A stretch of DNA of 64,000 bases from Haladaptatus sp. ZSTT2 (GTDB lineage Archaea > Halobacteriota > Halobacteria > Halobacteriales > Halococcaceae): positions 248,001 through 312,000 of the forward strand of contig NZ_JBAMHQ010000002.1 in assembly GCF_037081775.1 (NCBI RefSeq), read 5' to 3'. Position numbers and translations under genes: made by a program. The notes below the pieces were generated by a model. It searched no databases. It was given only the letters and a program-made list of their open reading frames with translations, and had not been told where the DNA came from. Numbering within the stretch: position 1 is the first letter of the stretch; each line of letters begins with the position of its first letter. This document shows, in pieces, positions 35,937 to 46,368 of this stretch.

Positions 35937-37658
35937 ATGGCTAGAGACATCATCGAGTACGACATCAATCGACGACAGTTCCTTGCAATGACCAGTGCAC
36001 TCACGGGTGCATCGCTTGCTGGGTGCGCGGGTGATTCGGGAGGCAACGGTGGCGAAGGAAGTGACAATGGCAGTGGTTCTGGCTCCGCAGGTGGGACAGT
36101 TCGGCTAAACGTTGCAATTGCCTCAGAGCCGTGGAACTTCGACCCGGCGTTGTGGGCTGACACGGGCTCGAGTGCGATTGGGAGTCTGATCTACGACGAA
36201 GTGATCGAGCTAACTCCCGACTCGGAGCTCGCACCAGGACTCGTCAAAGAGGTACCGAAGCCGACAAACGACGGACTTGCGTTCGACTACACGCTCCGTG
36301 ATGGCTTGCAGTTCCACAACGGAGACGACGTGACCGTCGAGGATTTCAAATATTCCGTCGACTGGATTCTGAATCCCGACAACAACTCCCCGATTCGACG
36401 CCGGATTCCGAACGTTGAAGGGACAGAGATCGTGGATGACCGGACGCTCCGGATGAATCTGACGACCGAGTTCTCCACCCTCAACTGGTGGCTGACTCGG
36501 GGACTCGAAGGAATCGTCCAGAAGGGGTCTCGTGGCTCTGCCAGTGAACGAGAAGGGCCGACAGGAATCGCAACGAACCTCACGACCGACCCGAGTGGTG
36601 CCGGCACTGGCCCCTTCGAATTCGTCGAGTGGAACACAAACGAGAACGTGCTACTGAAAAAGAACGAGAATTACTGGAAGGACGGCATTCCGAAGGTCGA
36701 CGAGATCAACTTCCAGATCATGCCGGAGGATTCGACGAGGTTGGCAAATCTCCGATCTGGAACCACCGACCTGACGACCTCGATTCCAGACAAGGACTTC
36801 GAGTCGCTGCAAAACGACCCAAACATCAAAACGGGAGCAGTCCCGGGGAACACGACCGAAGTGCTCTACATGAACCTCATGGAAGCGGACGGAAACCCGA
36901 TGTCCAACGTCAACAACCGCCGGGCAGTCCAGTGGGGCATTGACGCAGAAGAAATCTTAGACGAGATATTCTACGGGAGAGGTGTTGCCCAGCATGGGCT
37001 CTGGTACCCGGACAGCGAGTGGACGTCGCCCAAGCTGAAGGAGATGGAGATGTACGACCCCGACAAGGCCCGGCAAGAACTTGAGAAGGCCGGCAACCCC
37101 GACGGGTTCACCTTCGAGATGCTCGTCACGAAGGGCTCTCATCTCAAAGACCAGGGTGTCGTCATCCAGAACCAGCTCTCGAAGATTGGCATCGACGTCG
37201 AAATAACCACGCTCGAGAAGTCCGCACTGTTCGACCAGGTGTACAACACGACGACGTGGCACGCAGCCTTGGAGAACTGGACGAACGCCGTCCCTGTCGT
37301 AACTTACTGGCTCAGCACTGGGTTCGTTCCAAACGACCGTAACCACAACAACTGGCACCACGCGTCTCCCGACCTGCCAGACCGATACGCACCAAGTGGA
37401 CCGCCAGCGCCGGAAGACGCCGAAGGTGACTTCTCTAACGGACACGACTGGTACGTCCAAACGGTGAAGAAAGCCCAACGGACGGTTGATGAACAAGAAC
37501 AAAAAGAGATTGTCTACCGGCTGCAGGAGTACCTCGTCGAAAATGCGATCCAGCTCGACATCGCTTACTCGAGTCGGCTTGCTGCATGGAGTGATGCGGC
37601 GTCCGGATACGAGATGGGGTCGTTCTCGTCTGACCTCCGTCCCGTGACAAAAGACTGA
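35937..37658 (+). CDS. Peptide/nickel-type ABC importer solute-binding lipoprotein (SBP_bac_5)
   Basis: 573 residues. A Tat signal with NRRQFLAMTSALTGASLAG and lipobox Cys29 is followed by a Gly/Ser/Asp linker. The mature part has the family-5 pattern: NFDPALWADTGS, DYTLRDGLQFHNGDDVTVED, GTGPFEFVEWNTNENVLLKK and RAVQWGIDAEEILDEIFYGR. Family members bind peptides, nickel chelates, opines or glutathione. The operon's creatininase neighbour suggests a cyclic or amide-containing compound. It is the first gene of a six-gene operon. Confidence 0.96.
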   Translation: MARDIIEYDINRRQFLAMTSALTGASLAGCAGDSGGNGGEGSDNGSGSGSAGGTVRLNVAIASEPWNFDPALWADTGSSAIGSLIYDEVIELTPDSELAPGLVKEVPKPTNDGLAFDYTLRDGLQFHNGDDVTVEDFKYSVDWILNPDNNSPIRRRIPNVEGTEIVDDRTLRMNLTTEFSTLNWWLTRGLEGIVQKGSRGSASEREGPTGIATNLTTDPSGAGTGPFEFVEWNTNENVLLKKNENYWKDGIPKVDEINFQIMPEDSTRLANLRSGTTDLTTSIPDKDFESLQNDPNIKTGAVPGNTTEVLYMNLMEADGNPMSNVNNRRAVQWGIDAEEILDEIFYGRGVAQHGLWYPDSEWTSPKLKEMEMYDPDKARQELEKAGNPDGFTFEMLVTKGSHLKDQGVVIQNQLSKIGIDVEITTLEKSALFDQVYNTTTWHAALENWTNAVPVVTYWLSTGFVPNDRNHNNWHHASPDLPDRYAPSGPPAPEDAEGDFSNGHDWYVQTVKKAQRTVDEQEQKEIVYRLQEYLVENAIQLDIAYSSRLAAWSDAASGYEMGSFSSDLRPVTKD

Positions 37659-37763
37659 TAATCCAGGGTAATCCACAAAAAGAGTCATTATCAATCATCT
37701 GCAAGCGATTGACGTCACAACCATGGAAATCATTACCAACATTTTGTTTCATACATTGAACCT

Positions 37764-38732
37764 ATGAGCATCGGACGATTTATCCTCAAACGATTATTGT
37801 TGATCATACCGGTACTGTTCGGTGTGAGTGTGAGCGTATTCGGCTTGCTCCACATCGCACCGGGGGGTCCGGCAGCGGTCATGCTGGGGCCGCTCCAGAA
37901 CGAACAGATCATTCAACAGGTACGCCAACAGCTCGGACTGAACCAGCCGTTTTACATCCAGTACTGGCTGTGGGCAAGCAGCGCGATTCAAGGTGACCTT
38001 GGTACCTCGTGGACTGTCCAGCAGGGGACGCCTGTCGTGACGTTGATCAAAAGCCGCCTTTTGCTCACGTTCGAACTCGCTCTCCTCGCCCAATTTCTCG
38101 CCGTACTCATTGGAATCCCGGCAGGAATCATCGGTGCGGTTCGACAGAATAAACCCGCAGACCACCTGTCTCGTATCGGGGCGCTTTCGGGCATCTCGAT
38201 TCCGAATTTCTGGTTAGGCATCGTCCTGATCATGGTGTTCGGCGTCACCTTCAACTTCGATTGGGGGACGGGCGGCTGGATATCACCGTTCGAAGATCCG
38301 ATTGCAAACCTTCAGCATCTCCTCCTCCCAGTCATCGCGCTCGGAACTGCTCGGGCAGCGATTATCCAGCGTATGACTCGGTCTGAGATGCTCGAAACGC
38401 TCAATCAAGACTACGTTCGGACGGCCCGAGCTATGGGAATTGGCGAAGTCGAAGTTGTGCTGAAAGACGCGACGAAAAACGCACTCATCCCCGTTGTAAC
38501 CGTTATTGGAATTGGAATCGGTGGATTGCTGAATGGTGCAGTTCTGACAGAGACAGTGTTCAATCTTCCCGGACTTGGAAAGTTGTTTATCACAGCGATT
38601 GCCCGCCGGGACTTCGAGGTTATCCGTGCACTGGTATTGTTCATCACGTGTGTGTTCGTCTTCGCAAACCTGAGCGTGGACGTCCTCTATGCGTACCTCA
38701 ATCCGAAAATCCGCGAAGATGGAGGGAACTGA
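37764..38732 (+). CDS. Dpp/Opp-type ABC importer permease, DppB-like
   Basis: 322 residues, six membrane helices. The N-terminus FILKRLLLIIPVLFGVSVSV, with HIAPGGPA, is the classic DppB start. The EAA-like loop ARAMGIGEVEVVLKDATKNA and the C-terminal VLTETVFNLPGLGKLFITAI are conserved. It forms the channel with the next gene product. Confidence 0.96.
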   Translation: MSIGRFILKRLLLIIPVLFGVSVSVFGLLHIAPGGPAAVMLGPLQNEQIIQQVRQQLGLNQPFYIQYWLWASSAIQGDLGTSWTVQQGTPVVTLIKSRLLLTFELALLAQFLAVLIGIPAGIIGAVRQNKPADHLSRIGALSGISIPNFWLGIVLIMVFGVTFNFDWGTGGWISPFEDPIANLQHLLLPVIALGTARAAIIQRMTRSEMLETLNQDYVRTARAMGIGEVEVVLKDATKNALIPVVTVIGIGIGGLLNGAVLTETVFNLPGLGKLFITAIARRDFEVIRALVLFITCVFVFANLSVDVLYAYLNPKIREDGGN

Positions 38733-38733
38733 A

Positions 38734-39732
38734 ATGGCTACAAAAGAGACACGCACGATGGAGCAAGAACCGAAGACCAGTGAACACCGGAGCCAGTTCG
38801 AACAGTTTTGGCGGGAGTTCCGGAAGAACCGTCTTTCGATAGTCGGCGCGGTAATCATCGGTCTTACCCTCTTTGCTGCGATTTTCGCGCCGGTCATCGC
38901 ACCACACGACCCTGCCACCCAGTTCGATGCCCCCGACGGAGAGCATAATCCGCTCCCACCGGGCTCTACATTGCTCGTCGAGGGTGAATCGAACGCAGAG
39001 ATTACAGCGTATCTGGGGACGGACAATCACGGTCGCGATCTCCTTTCGAGGATGATCTTCGGGCTTCGGACGCTCATGATGATCTCGATTGGCGTCAATC
39101 TGGTCGCGATGACCGTTGGCATCACTCTGGGTGCGATTGCGGGTTACCTGGGTAATTCTTGGGTAGACGAGACCATCATGCGAGCGATGGATATCATCCT
39201 CTCGTTCCCGAGTCTGATCTTAGCCATCGCGATTATCGGTATCCTCGGCGCGGGCAAGACAGATTACGGATGGGTTGTCGTTCCAAACCTCGCGAAAATA
39301 ATCTTCGTCATCGGGTTCGCGTACATTCCGAGATTCGCACGGGTGATGCGGAGTGCGGTGCTCAAAGAGATGGAAGAAGACTACGTGGACGCGGCAAAGT
39401 CACTCGGTGCGAGCAATTCACATATCCTCACTCGTGACATCCTCGTCAATACCATCCCAATTGTCGTCGTCCAAGCGACGCTCTACATGGCGACTGCAGT
39501 GTTGGCAAGTGCGGGGCTGTCATTCCTTGGACTCGGCTTACAGCCACCGACCGCGAGCCTCGGACTGATGTTGTCGAACGCGCGGAGCTTCGTCTACAGC
39601 GGCCAGTGGTGGTACCCAGTCTTCCCGGGATTGGCGCTCATGATCATCATCCTTGGGTTCAACCTACTCGGTGACGGACTGCGTGACGCCCTCGACCCAC
39701 GGTATTCTCAGGAGGGTTCCAATGACCAGTAA
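38734..39732 (+). CDS. Dpp/Opp-type ABC importer permease, DppC-like
   Basis: 332 residues from ATG 38734, chosen because GGAGG lies ten bases upstream and the start directly follows the dppB stop. A long cytoplasmic N-terminus precedes six helices. GTDNHGRDLLSRMIFGLRT and YVDAAKSLGASNSHILTRDI (EAA loop) are typical of DppC. Confidence 0.96.
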   Translation: MATKETRTMEQEPKTSEHRSQFEQFWREFRKNRLSIVGAVIIGLTLFAAIFAPVIAPHDPATQFDAPDGEHNPLPPGSTLLVEGESNAEITAYLGTDNHGRDLLSRMIFGLRTLMMISIGVNLVAMTVGITLGAIAGYLGNSWVDETIMRAMDIILSFPSLILAIAIIGILGAGKTDYGWVVVPNLAKIIFVIGFAYIPRFARVMRSAVLKEMEEDYVDAAKSLGASNSHILTRDILVNTIPIVVVQATLYMATAVLASAGLSFLGLGLQPPTASLGLMLSNARSFVYSGQWWYPVFPGLALMIIILGFNLLGDGLRDALDPRYSQEGSNDQ

Positions 39733-40762
39733 ACCGATACTCGAAGTCGAGAATTTGGTCACCCAGTTCCACACAGAGGAAGGAGTCGTCAAAGCGGTTG
39801 ACGGCAACTCCTTCACCCTACATAAGGGGGAAGTACTGGGTATCGTCGGTGAATCCGGCTCTGGAAAGAGTGTCACCGCGATGTCGGTCATGCGACTCAT
39901 CGACGAACCGGGATACATCAAGGAAGGAACCGTCCGGTACAAAGGAGAGGATTTGCTAACGAAGAGTAAGGCGGAGATGCGACAGATTCGCGGCAACGAC
40001 ATCGCAATGATGTTCCAAGACCCGATGACATCGCTGAACCCCGTCTACACGATCGGAAGTCAGATCTCTCGGGTCATTCGCAAACACACAGACGCAACGA
40101 AAGCGACGGCTCGAGAGCGGACAATTGAACTCCTCAGTGACGTTGGGATTCCCGAACCTGCGGCCCGCGTCGATGACTATCCACACCAATTCTCTGGTGG
40201 AATGCGCCAGCGAGTTCTCCTCGCGATGGCCATCTCCTGTGACCCGGATATTCTCATCGCCGACGAACCGACGACGGCACTCGACGTCACCATTGAGGCA
40301 CAGATATTCGACCTCATCGACCGACTTCAGGAAAAGTACGGGATGAGTGTCATTCTCATCACGCACGACTTGGGAGTCGTCGCGGGAAGTTGCGACAGGG
40401 TTGCCGTCGTCTACGCAGGCCGTATCGTCGAGCGGGCAGGGGTACACGACCTCTTCAAATCTCCGCGCCATCCCTACACACGAGGATTGATGCGGTCGAT
40501 TCCGAACCTCCGGTCGAACGAGAGCAGACTGACACCTATCGAGGGTCGAATTCCAGACTTGACCGCCCTGCCGACTGGGTGTTCGTTCCACCCCCGGTGT
40601 GTCCACGCGACAGAGGAGTGTTCACAGACGGATCCCGACCTACGTGAGGTTGAGGCGGGGCGTGAAGCCGCCTGTATCCACGCCCTTGGCTACAATCAAG
40701 CGACGATGACTCAAAGCTCAAATAATTCGGCAACGACGGATGGAGGTGTCTCCAATGACTAA
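39722..40762 (+). CDS. Dpp/Opp-type ABC importer ATPase, DppD-like
   Basis: 346 residues from ATG 39722, which overlaps the dppC stop by 11 bases. Walker [27 protein letters not shown], signature [20 protein letters not shown] and Walker [14 protein letters not shown] are intact. The C-terminal [15 protein letters not shown] is the oligopeptide-transporter extension, whose cysteines hold an iron-sulfur cluster in some members. Confidence 0.96.
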   Translation: MTSKPILEVENLVTQFHTEEGVVKAVDGNSFTLHKGEVLGIVGESGSGKSVTAMSVMRLIDEPGYIKEGTVRYKGEDLLTKSKAEMRQIRGNDIAMMFQDPMTSLNPVYTIGSQISRVIRKHTDATKATARERTIELLSDVGIPEPAARVDDYPHQFSGGMRQRVLLAMAISCDPDILIADEPTTALDVTIEAQIFDLIDRLQEKYGMSVILITHDLGVVAGSCDRVAVVYAGRIVERAGVHDLFKSPRHPYTRGLMRSIPNLRSNESRLTPIEGRIPDLTALPTGCSFHPRCVHATEECSQTDPDLREVEAGREAACIHALGYNQATMTQSSNNSATTDGGVSND

Positions 40763-41888
40763 CCGCGACACGATAATGAGCGTCCATGGTCTCACGAAGC
40801 ATTTCACACAGAACGACAGCTTCATCGACCGGTTGTTCGGTGCGACGCAGACGGTCAAAGCAGTCCAAGACGTCTCATTCGAGATCAGTCACGGAGAGAC
40901 GATTGGGCTCGTCGGTGAGTCTGGTTCTGGCAAATCGACCACTGCTCGAAGCATTCTTCAACTCGATGAACCTACCGCTGGTACCGTCACGTACGATGGA
41001 ACAGACGTGACTTCGCTCACGTCAAAGGAACTCAAGCAGTTCCGAAAGCGTATCCAGATGGTGTTTCAGGACCCTGCTTCGAGTCTCAATCGACGAAAGA
41101 GCGTCGGTCAGATCATTCGACAACCGATGCAGATTCACGGCCTGTACAAGGGCGAACGCGACGAACGCGTCGAGGAACTCATGGAACAAGTCGGCCTCTC
41201 ACCCGAGTACTCAAACCGGTATCCTCACGAGTTTTCCGGCGGACAGCGCCAACGCGTGGGCATCGCGCGTGCACTCGCTGTCGAACCGGAGTTTCTCGTG
41301 TGCGACGAACCCGTTTCGGCGCTCGACGTCTCGATCCAAGCGCAGATCCTCAACCTGCTCAAAGACCTCCAAGTGGAGTACGACCTCACTATCTTGTTCA
41401 TTGCCCACGACCTCTCAGTCATAAGGCATGTCTGTGACCGAGTCGCGGTAATGTACCTCGGTGAAATCGTCGAGATAGCAGAGACGGAACAGCTGTTTGC
41501 GAACCCACAGCACCCATACACTCGAGCACTGCTCAAAGCGATTCCAGAACCAGACCCGGAACTCGCACAGCAGCGAGAACCACTTTCGGGTGAGGTACCG
41601 TCACCTATCGACCCACCGAAAGGATGCTCGTTCCATCCACGCTGTCCGGAGGCGACCGAAGAGTGTCGCTCTATCGACCCGGACCTAGAACAGGTCGACG
41701 GCGCGACAGTCGGTCACGAAACCGCGTGCATCCACGTCGGTTCGTTCGGTGAAGATGGGGGTATTACGCTCGAATCGGCATCCAGAGACCGGTACGCGCC
41801 GGAGAACTTCCTGCACGAAAACGGAGCCATTGAGACCACGTCACCTGAGAATGAGGGAGCGTTCACTACCACGGGGGCAAACGAATGA
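40755..41888 (+). CDS. Dpp/Opp-type ABC importer ATPase, DppF-like
   Basis: 377 residues from ATG 40755, overlapping dppD by 8 bases. Walker [34 protein letters not shown], signature FSGGQRQRVGIARALAVEPE and Walker B VCDEPVSALDVS are all present, and the C-terminal [15 protein letters not shown] extension is complete. A Glu/Asp-rich tail of about 60 residues follows. The stop overlaps the start of the next small gene. Confidence 0.96.
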   Translation: MTNRDTIMSVHGLTKHFTQNDSFIDRLFGATQTVKAVQDVSFEISHGETIGLVGESGSGKSTTARSILQLDEPTAGTVTYDGTDVTSLTSKELKQFRKRIQMVFQDPASSLNRRKSVGQIIRQPMQIHGLYKGERDERVEELMEQVGLSPEYSNRYPHEFSGGQRQRVGIARALAVEPEFLVCDEPVSALDVSIQAQILNLLKDLQVEYDLTILFIAHDLSVIRHVCDRVAVMYLGEIVEIAETEQLFANPQHPYTRALLKAIPEPDPELAQQREPLSGEVPSPIDPPKGCSFHPRCPEATEECRSIDPDLEQVDGATVGHETACIHVGSFGEDGGITLESASRDRYAPENFLHENGAIETTSPENEGAFTTTGANE

Positions 41889-42097
41889 TTCGAGTGCAGG
41901 ACACCCTCCAGTCGCTGGTTCCGCTACTGCTGACGTTCTTGCTCGTCCTGGCATACCAGTCGATAATCTCGACGGTGTTGACGGGCGTCCTTGCGTTCGT
42001 TGTGACGGTTGTGCTCTCAATTGCAACATGGTACGTCATCTGTCGCGTCGCGTTCGATAGCGACGGTCGCCTCGCTCTCGGAAAACGGCCCTTCTGA
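41885..42097 (+). CDS. Small membrane protein translationally coupled to the Dpp importer
   Basis: 70 residues starting at an ATGA overlap with the dppF stop, a strong sign of coupled translation. It is almost entirely hydrophobic, with two helices (about residues 10-27 and 31-52), and ends with a basic tail, LALGKRPF. It may stabilise or regulate the importer. No family was recognised. Confidence 0.7.
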   Translation: MIRVQDTLQSLVPLLLTFLLVLAYQSIISTVLTGVLAFVVTVVLSIATWYVICRVAFDSDGRLALGKRPF

Positions 42098-42188
42098 GGA
42101 GACAACTAACTCTTGGTGCTAATTTTTCCGCGCTGTTCGAGTTGTGATCACAATTGGGCAAGGACATTGATGACGACAGCGGAGGTTC

Positions 42189-43562
42189 TCAATCTGCTGT
42201 CGAGGCTCGGTCGGCCATCAATTGTTCTGCTCTCTCGGCCCAATCACCCCAGAGAAAGCCCGCACTCACAACGAGTGCCCACCAGACGTACGTGAGAACG
42301 ATTCCAAGATAGACCGCAGAGAGTCCGTACCCAAGCCAGAAACCGGCGAGGTAACTGAAGCAAAGCATGAAGCCGAAGGTTCCGGTGAACCGAGCGTAGA
42401 ATGGCGTCCGGGTATCGCTTGCGCCTTGGAGTGCTCCTGCCATCGGGAAGAAGACTCCGAAGAAGAACATCGAAATCCCGGAGATGCGCGTGAAGGTAAC
42501 AGCGTACCCAAGCGTTTCCGGGTCTGCTGTGAATATGCTCGAAAGCGGTTCTGCCATGATCCAGATTGAAGTGCCAACGACCCCGAGCGTGAGTGCGCTG
42601 AGAGCTGTGATGGCCAAGCCCGAAAAGCGGGCGTCGGCCGGCTTTCCCGCACCAAGTCTCTGCCCGACGATAATGCTCGCAGCGACGCTGTACGAACGGT
42701 ACAGGGGGCCTGCTATCTGTTGGTAGATTCGCCGTCCGATATGGTATGCGGCACTCACTTCTGTCCCAAAGACAAGTAACAAGGCGTTGAACGGAAAATT
42801 TGCGACAGATGTACTCATTCCCTCCGCGAAGTTGGGGAGAGAAACTGCGACCAGTTGCTTCGTAACAGTGGCGTCTCGTGGTCGCCTGAGCGACAGTTCA
42901 GTTCGGTTACTCCCTATCATTCCGAGTATCGCCAGGCACTCAAGCCCGCGGCTAAACGCAGTTGCAAGCCCGACACCCACGATACCAAGCCGCGGGAGCC
43001 CCACGAGTCCGAGTCCCAATCCGACAGTTGCGAAGATGTTGACGACGTTCGCGAGCCCGTTTACCACGAGCGGTGTTCGCGTATCACCGGTCCCCTGCAA
43101 GGTGCGTGCACCAACCAACGCAACGATTCGGAGCGGTGCGGCTGCAAAAACGAGCGTGAGATAGCTGGCTCCCATCCTCACGACTTCCAGTTCGGCGCCG
43201 AGAACTGCGATGAGGGCGTCCGCCAGGGTGAACCCAATGACGACGATCGGGAGGCCGACCAGAAATCCGATGAGTAGCGCTTGGGTCGTGGCTTGATCAC
43301 GGGTTTTCGCGTCGCCCCGAGCGGTATCTTGACTTGAGAGAGCAATCCCACCAGTCCCTAGTGCACGCCCGATTCGGAACGGAACCTGCGCATATAGGTC
43401 GGCCAACCCGATAGCAGCAACCGCTGCCGGCGAGAAGAATCCCGTCACGACGATATCGATTGAACGCATCAACGTGTTGAGAAACTGTTGAACCACGATT
43501 GGCCAGGACAGTGCCATCACGGACTGCCAGGTAGCGACAACTCTGTCCCGCGGCTTGGACAT
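42189..43562 (-). CDS. MATE family multidrug/solute exporter
   Basis: 457 residues with twelve predicted helices. It has the MATE halves: LSWPIVVQQFLNTLMRSIDI near the N-terminus and IVGQRLGAGKPADARFSGLA at the start of the second half. ALVGARTLQGTGDTRTPLVV and GALQGASDTRTPFYARF are the paired motifs. It exports organic cations or drugs using Na+ or H+. It is convergent with the dpp operon. Confidence 0.95.
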   Translation of the reverse strand: MSKPRDRVVATWQSVMALSWPIVVQQFLNTLMRSIDIVVTGFFSPAAVAAIGLADLYAQVPFRIGRALGTGGIALSSQDTARGDAKTRDQATTQALLIGFLVGLPIVVIGFTLADALIAVLGAELEVVRMGASYLTLVFAAAPLRIVALVGARTLQGTGDTRTPLVVNGLANVVNIFATVGLGLGLVGLPRLGIVGVGLATAFSRGLECLAILGMIGSNRTELSLRRPRDATVTKQLVAVSLPNFAEGMSTSVANFPFNALLLVFGTEVSAAYHIGRRIYQQIAGPLYRSYSVAASIIVGQRLGAGKPADARFSGLAITALSALTLGVVGTSIWIMAEPLSSIFTADPETLGYAVTFTRISGISMFFFGVFFPMAGALQGASDTRTPFYARFTGTFGFMLCFSYLAGFWLGYGLSAVYLGIVLTYVWWALVVSAGFLWGDWAERAEQLMADRASTAD

Positions 43563-44137
43563 TCGTACATCACCAACAACTAACGAGAGAAAGAATGTGT
43601 CGGTCGCGGCGATTCTGAAGGGGTACTACCTACATAGGTTGCATCAGGAATCGTTTCAGCAAACAAAGCAGGTATCGACAATACCTCCAATCACGTACCA
43701 TGACATTGACGACGATTCAATGCAGTACTACCGTGAAAGACCTCCTTGAGAAAGTCGATTATCACGGGCAAACTGGCGAACACCTAGTGAGCCTGCTTGC
43801 TTACCTTCTCGTAGATTGTGGGCATCCCGTGCCGTGACATCACCGAAAAGTTCCTCTCGGATCTCTACGTTCTCTCTTGTGAGTGCGCGCGTACCATCGA
43901 CGAACTGAATTCTATCTCCGGTTCAATTATCGCTGGAACCTCTCGATATTGTCTAGCATCCCAAAAACCCCGTGAGAGAATGCTACTAGTCTATTACTGT
44001 GAGTATAGATATCCTGAACAAGGTTGCTCAGAATAGACATACACAACTAAAAACAGGTGGATGAGCCACTCAAGCCATAACTCCTCTACTCTCTGTCGGT
44101 TGGATCTATAATTATCATAATACCAAACGTCACTGCG
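43563..44137. other. 575-base gap with a possible relic
   Basis: A rightward frame at about 43733-43837 begins VKDLLEKVDYHGQTGEHLVS and ends after LLVDCGHPVP. It has protein-like composition but no recognised family and could be a transposase fragment. Otherwise only short frames are present. Confidence 0.4.
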
Positions 44138-44929
44138 CTACATGTGCGTGAGGTTCAATTCGAGTTCATTCACGACACTCCGAAGGAGTTCGGGGAGTTC
44201 GCCATCGAGTCGGTCTTGGTTCATTCGGTGGGTCGGACCGGCAACGGCAAAGGCACCGAGGACGTTCCTATCTGGGGCCATGAGCGGAACTGCCACCGCG
44301 CGCAACCCCTTCGTACTCTCCTCGTTGTTGTACGAATAGCCACGCTCACGGATGGCTTCGAGGTCGTCCAACAGTTCATCCTCGTCAACGATTGTTCCCT
44401 TGGTTGCCCGTGGGAGCCCGTTTCTCGCAATCAGGTCGCGGACGCGCTCGTCCGAAAATTGTGAGAGAATCGCTTTTCCAGCGGCGGTTTGATGGATGTG
44501 GAACCGTTTCCCAACTCGACCCTTCGTGAGCACGCCTCGTCGCCCCGTCTCGCGAAAGAGAACCACTGCTCGCCCGTGCTCTTCTGTGGTAAACTGGGCT
44601 GTCTCCTCTGTTTCTTCTGCCACTTCGCGGAGCTTTTCTTTGATGATGCGCGCTCCTTCGATCTGATGTCGGACATGCGCACCAACGTCAAGAAATCGGA
44701 GACCGAGATGGTACTGGTCGGCTTTCTTGGTCACGAGATCGTGTGACACCAGCGTAGTGAGGTGCTTGTACACCGAACTTTTCGAGAGCTCTGTCGCGTT
44801 TGCGAGTTCGGTCACTCGCGCCCCTCCCCGTTCCTGTAGCTCTGTAATGATGGTGAACGTGTTGTCCAAACTTTTCAGTGTTGGAGGGTTGTTCCCACCC
44901 GTTTTCGACCCGGAATTTTTGTTTACCAT
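44138..44929 (-). CDS. IclR family transcriptional regulator (thiolase/TRAP locus)
   Basis: 263 residues. The wHTH is ARVTELANATELSKSSVYKH. The effector domain has KRFHIHQTAAGKAILSQFSD and GLRAVAVPLMAPDRNVLGAF. A strong TATA element (CTTTATATATAAAC, 44953-44966) sits about 30 bases upstream, predicting a leaderless mRNA. It is divergent from the thiolase gene, the likely target. Confidence 0.95.
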   Translation of the reverse strand: MVNKNSGSKTGGNNPPTLKSLDNTFTIITELQERGGARVTELANATELSKSSVYKHLTTLVSHDLVTKKADQYHLGLRFLDVGAHVRHQIEGARIIKEKLREVAEETEETAQFTTEEHGRAVVLFRETGRRGVLTKGRVGKRFHIHQTAAGKAILSQFSDERVRDLIARNGLPRATKGTIVDEDELLDDLEAIRERGYSYNNEESTKGLRAVAVPLMAPDRNVLGAFAVAGPTHRMNQDRLDGELPELLRSVVNELELNLTHM

Positions 44930-45071
44930 GCTTGAGTCACTTGTTTTGAGCGTTTATATATAAAGTTCACTTATACGAGAATTCATTAGGTGACACCACT
45001 GTCACGGTGCGCGATATATCGCCCTGTCCAAATGGTTATTAGTCCCACCTCCAATTCGTGAATACATGTGT

Positions 45072-45095
45072 GAGACTGTGTGTCTCGAAAGAGAC
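45072..45095. promoter_or_regulatory. GAGAC/GTCTC repeat upstream of thiolase
   Basis: Three half-sites alternate: GAGAC (45072-45076), GTCTC (45082-45086) and GAGAC (45091-45095). The first two and the last two each form an inverted pair. It is a possible regulator site or small hairpin in the thiolase leader. Confidence 0.3.
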
Positions 45096-45181
45096 CTACG
45101 TACGACGCCTCGTGTTACTCGCGAGTCCCCCCGAGAACGGTTCGAAAACTCGATTTCTGCGGTAGCCCTCGAGTGATTTCT

Positions 45182-46318
45182 ATGGAGGAAAACCAACCCG
45201 TCATCGTCAGCGCGGTGCGGACGCCACAGGGCAAACACGGCGGCGTGTTCGCAGAGGTGCGAAGCGAAGATCTGTCGGTACCGCTCGTAAACGAGATGCT
45301 TGCCCGGACCGGGCTCAGCGGAGAACAGGTCGATGATCTCCGGTGGGGGTGCGCCCAACAAGAGGGCGAACAGAGCAACAACATCGCCCGCGTCATCGCA
45401 CTGCTCTCAGACCTCGGTCAGACCGTCCCGGCGACGACCATCGACCGGCTCTGTGCCTCCTCGGCGGAAGCCATCATCTCCGCCTCGGACGCAATCCGGG
45501 CGGGCCAACGCGACTGTATCATCGCCGGCGGTGTCGAGTCGATGACTCGCGTGTCGCGCCAGTACGGCATCGGCAACTATCCGGGCATCGCTGCTAATTG
45601 GAACCCAGACGACCTCGAGATGGGTGCGACCGCAGAGGCCGTCGCAGAACGATACGACATCTCACGTGCAGCGCAGGACGCCTACGGCGCGCGCTCTCAG
45701 CAACGGGCGTGTGCTGCCACCGAAGAAGGCAAATTCGACGACGAAATCGTCCCCATCGACAACGGCGAGGAGAAAATCACGAAAGACGAGGGCCTGCGCC
45801 CGGGGACGACCGCAGAGAAACTCGCTGGACTTCCGCCCGCGTTCAAAGAAGGTGGGACGGTTCATGCAGGCAACGCCTCTCAGCTCTCAGACGGTGCCGC
45901 AGGCGTCATGGTCACCTCTCGTGCCTTCGCCGAGGAACACGACCTCGACATCCTCGCGGAAGTCGGCAACAACAGCGTCGCCGGTGTCGACCCCGAAGTG
46001 ATGGGGATTGGCCCTATTCCGGCGTGCAAGGAACTGTTCGAACGCTCTGGGACGACTGCGGCAGACTACGACCTCGTCGAGTTGAACGAGGCCTTTGCCA
46101 GCCAGACGCTCTACTGTCAGCGCGAACTCGGCTTCGACGACGAGCGCTTCAACGTGAACGGTGGCGCAATCGCGATTGGCCACCCGCTCGGGGCGAGCGG
46201 CGCACGCCTTCCGGTCACGCTCATCCACGAGATGCACCGTCGGGGTGCAGAGCGCGGGTTGGCGACAGAATGTGTGGGCTACGGCCAGGGTGCGGCCATC
46301 GAGTTCTTCCTGCCCTGA
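45182..46318 (+). CDS. Acetyl-CoA C-acyltransferase (thiolase)
   Basis: 378 residues from ATG 45182; upstream in-frame sequence is not thiolase-like. The nucleophilic Cys91 lies in [30 protein letters not shown] follows, and the C-terminal catalytic set is [18 protein letters not shown]-like ([17 protein letters not shown]) and [13 protein letters not shown]. It cleaves 3-ketoacyl-CoA to acetyl-CoA, the last step of beta-oxidation, or runs in reverse. It is convergent with the acyl-CoA dehydrogenase gene. Confidence 0.96.
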   Translation: MEENQPVIVSAVRTPQGKHGGVFAEVRSEDLSVPLVNEMLARTGLSGEQVDDLRWGCAQQEGEQSNNIARVIALLSDLGQTVPATTIDRLCASSAEAIISASDAIRAGQRDCIIAGGVESMTRVSRQYGIGNYPGIAANWNPDDLEMGATAEAVAERYDISRAAQDAYGARSQQRACAATEEGKFDDEIVPIDNGEEKITKDEGLRPGTTAEKLAGLPPAFKEGGTVHAGNASQLSDGAAGVMVTSRAFAEEHDLDILAEVGNNSVAGVDPEVMGIGPIPACKELFERSGTTAADYDLVELNEAFASQTLYCQRELGFDDERFNVNGGAIAIGHPLGASGARLPVTLIHEMHRRGAERGLATECVGYGQGAAIEFFLP

Positions 46319-46368
46319 CCGGTGGCACCGCTTTTCGAACGCAAGTCACGAAAAAATTGGCCGACCAC

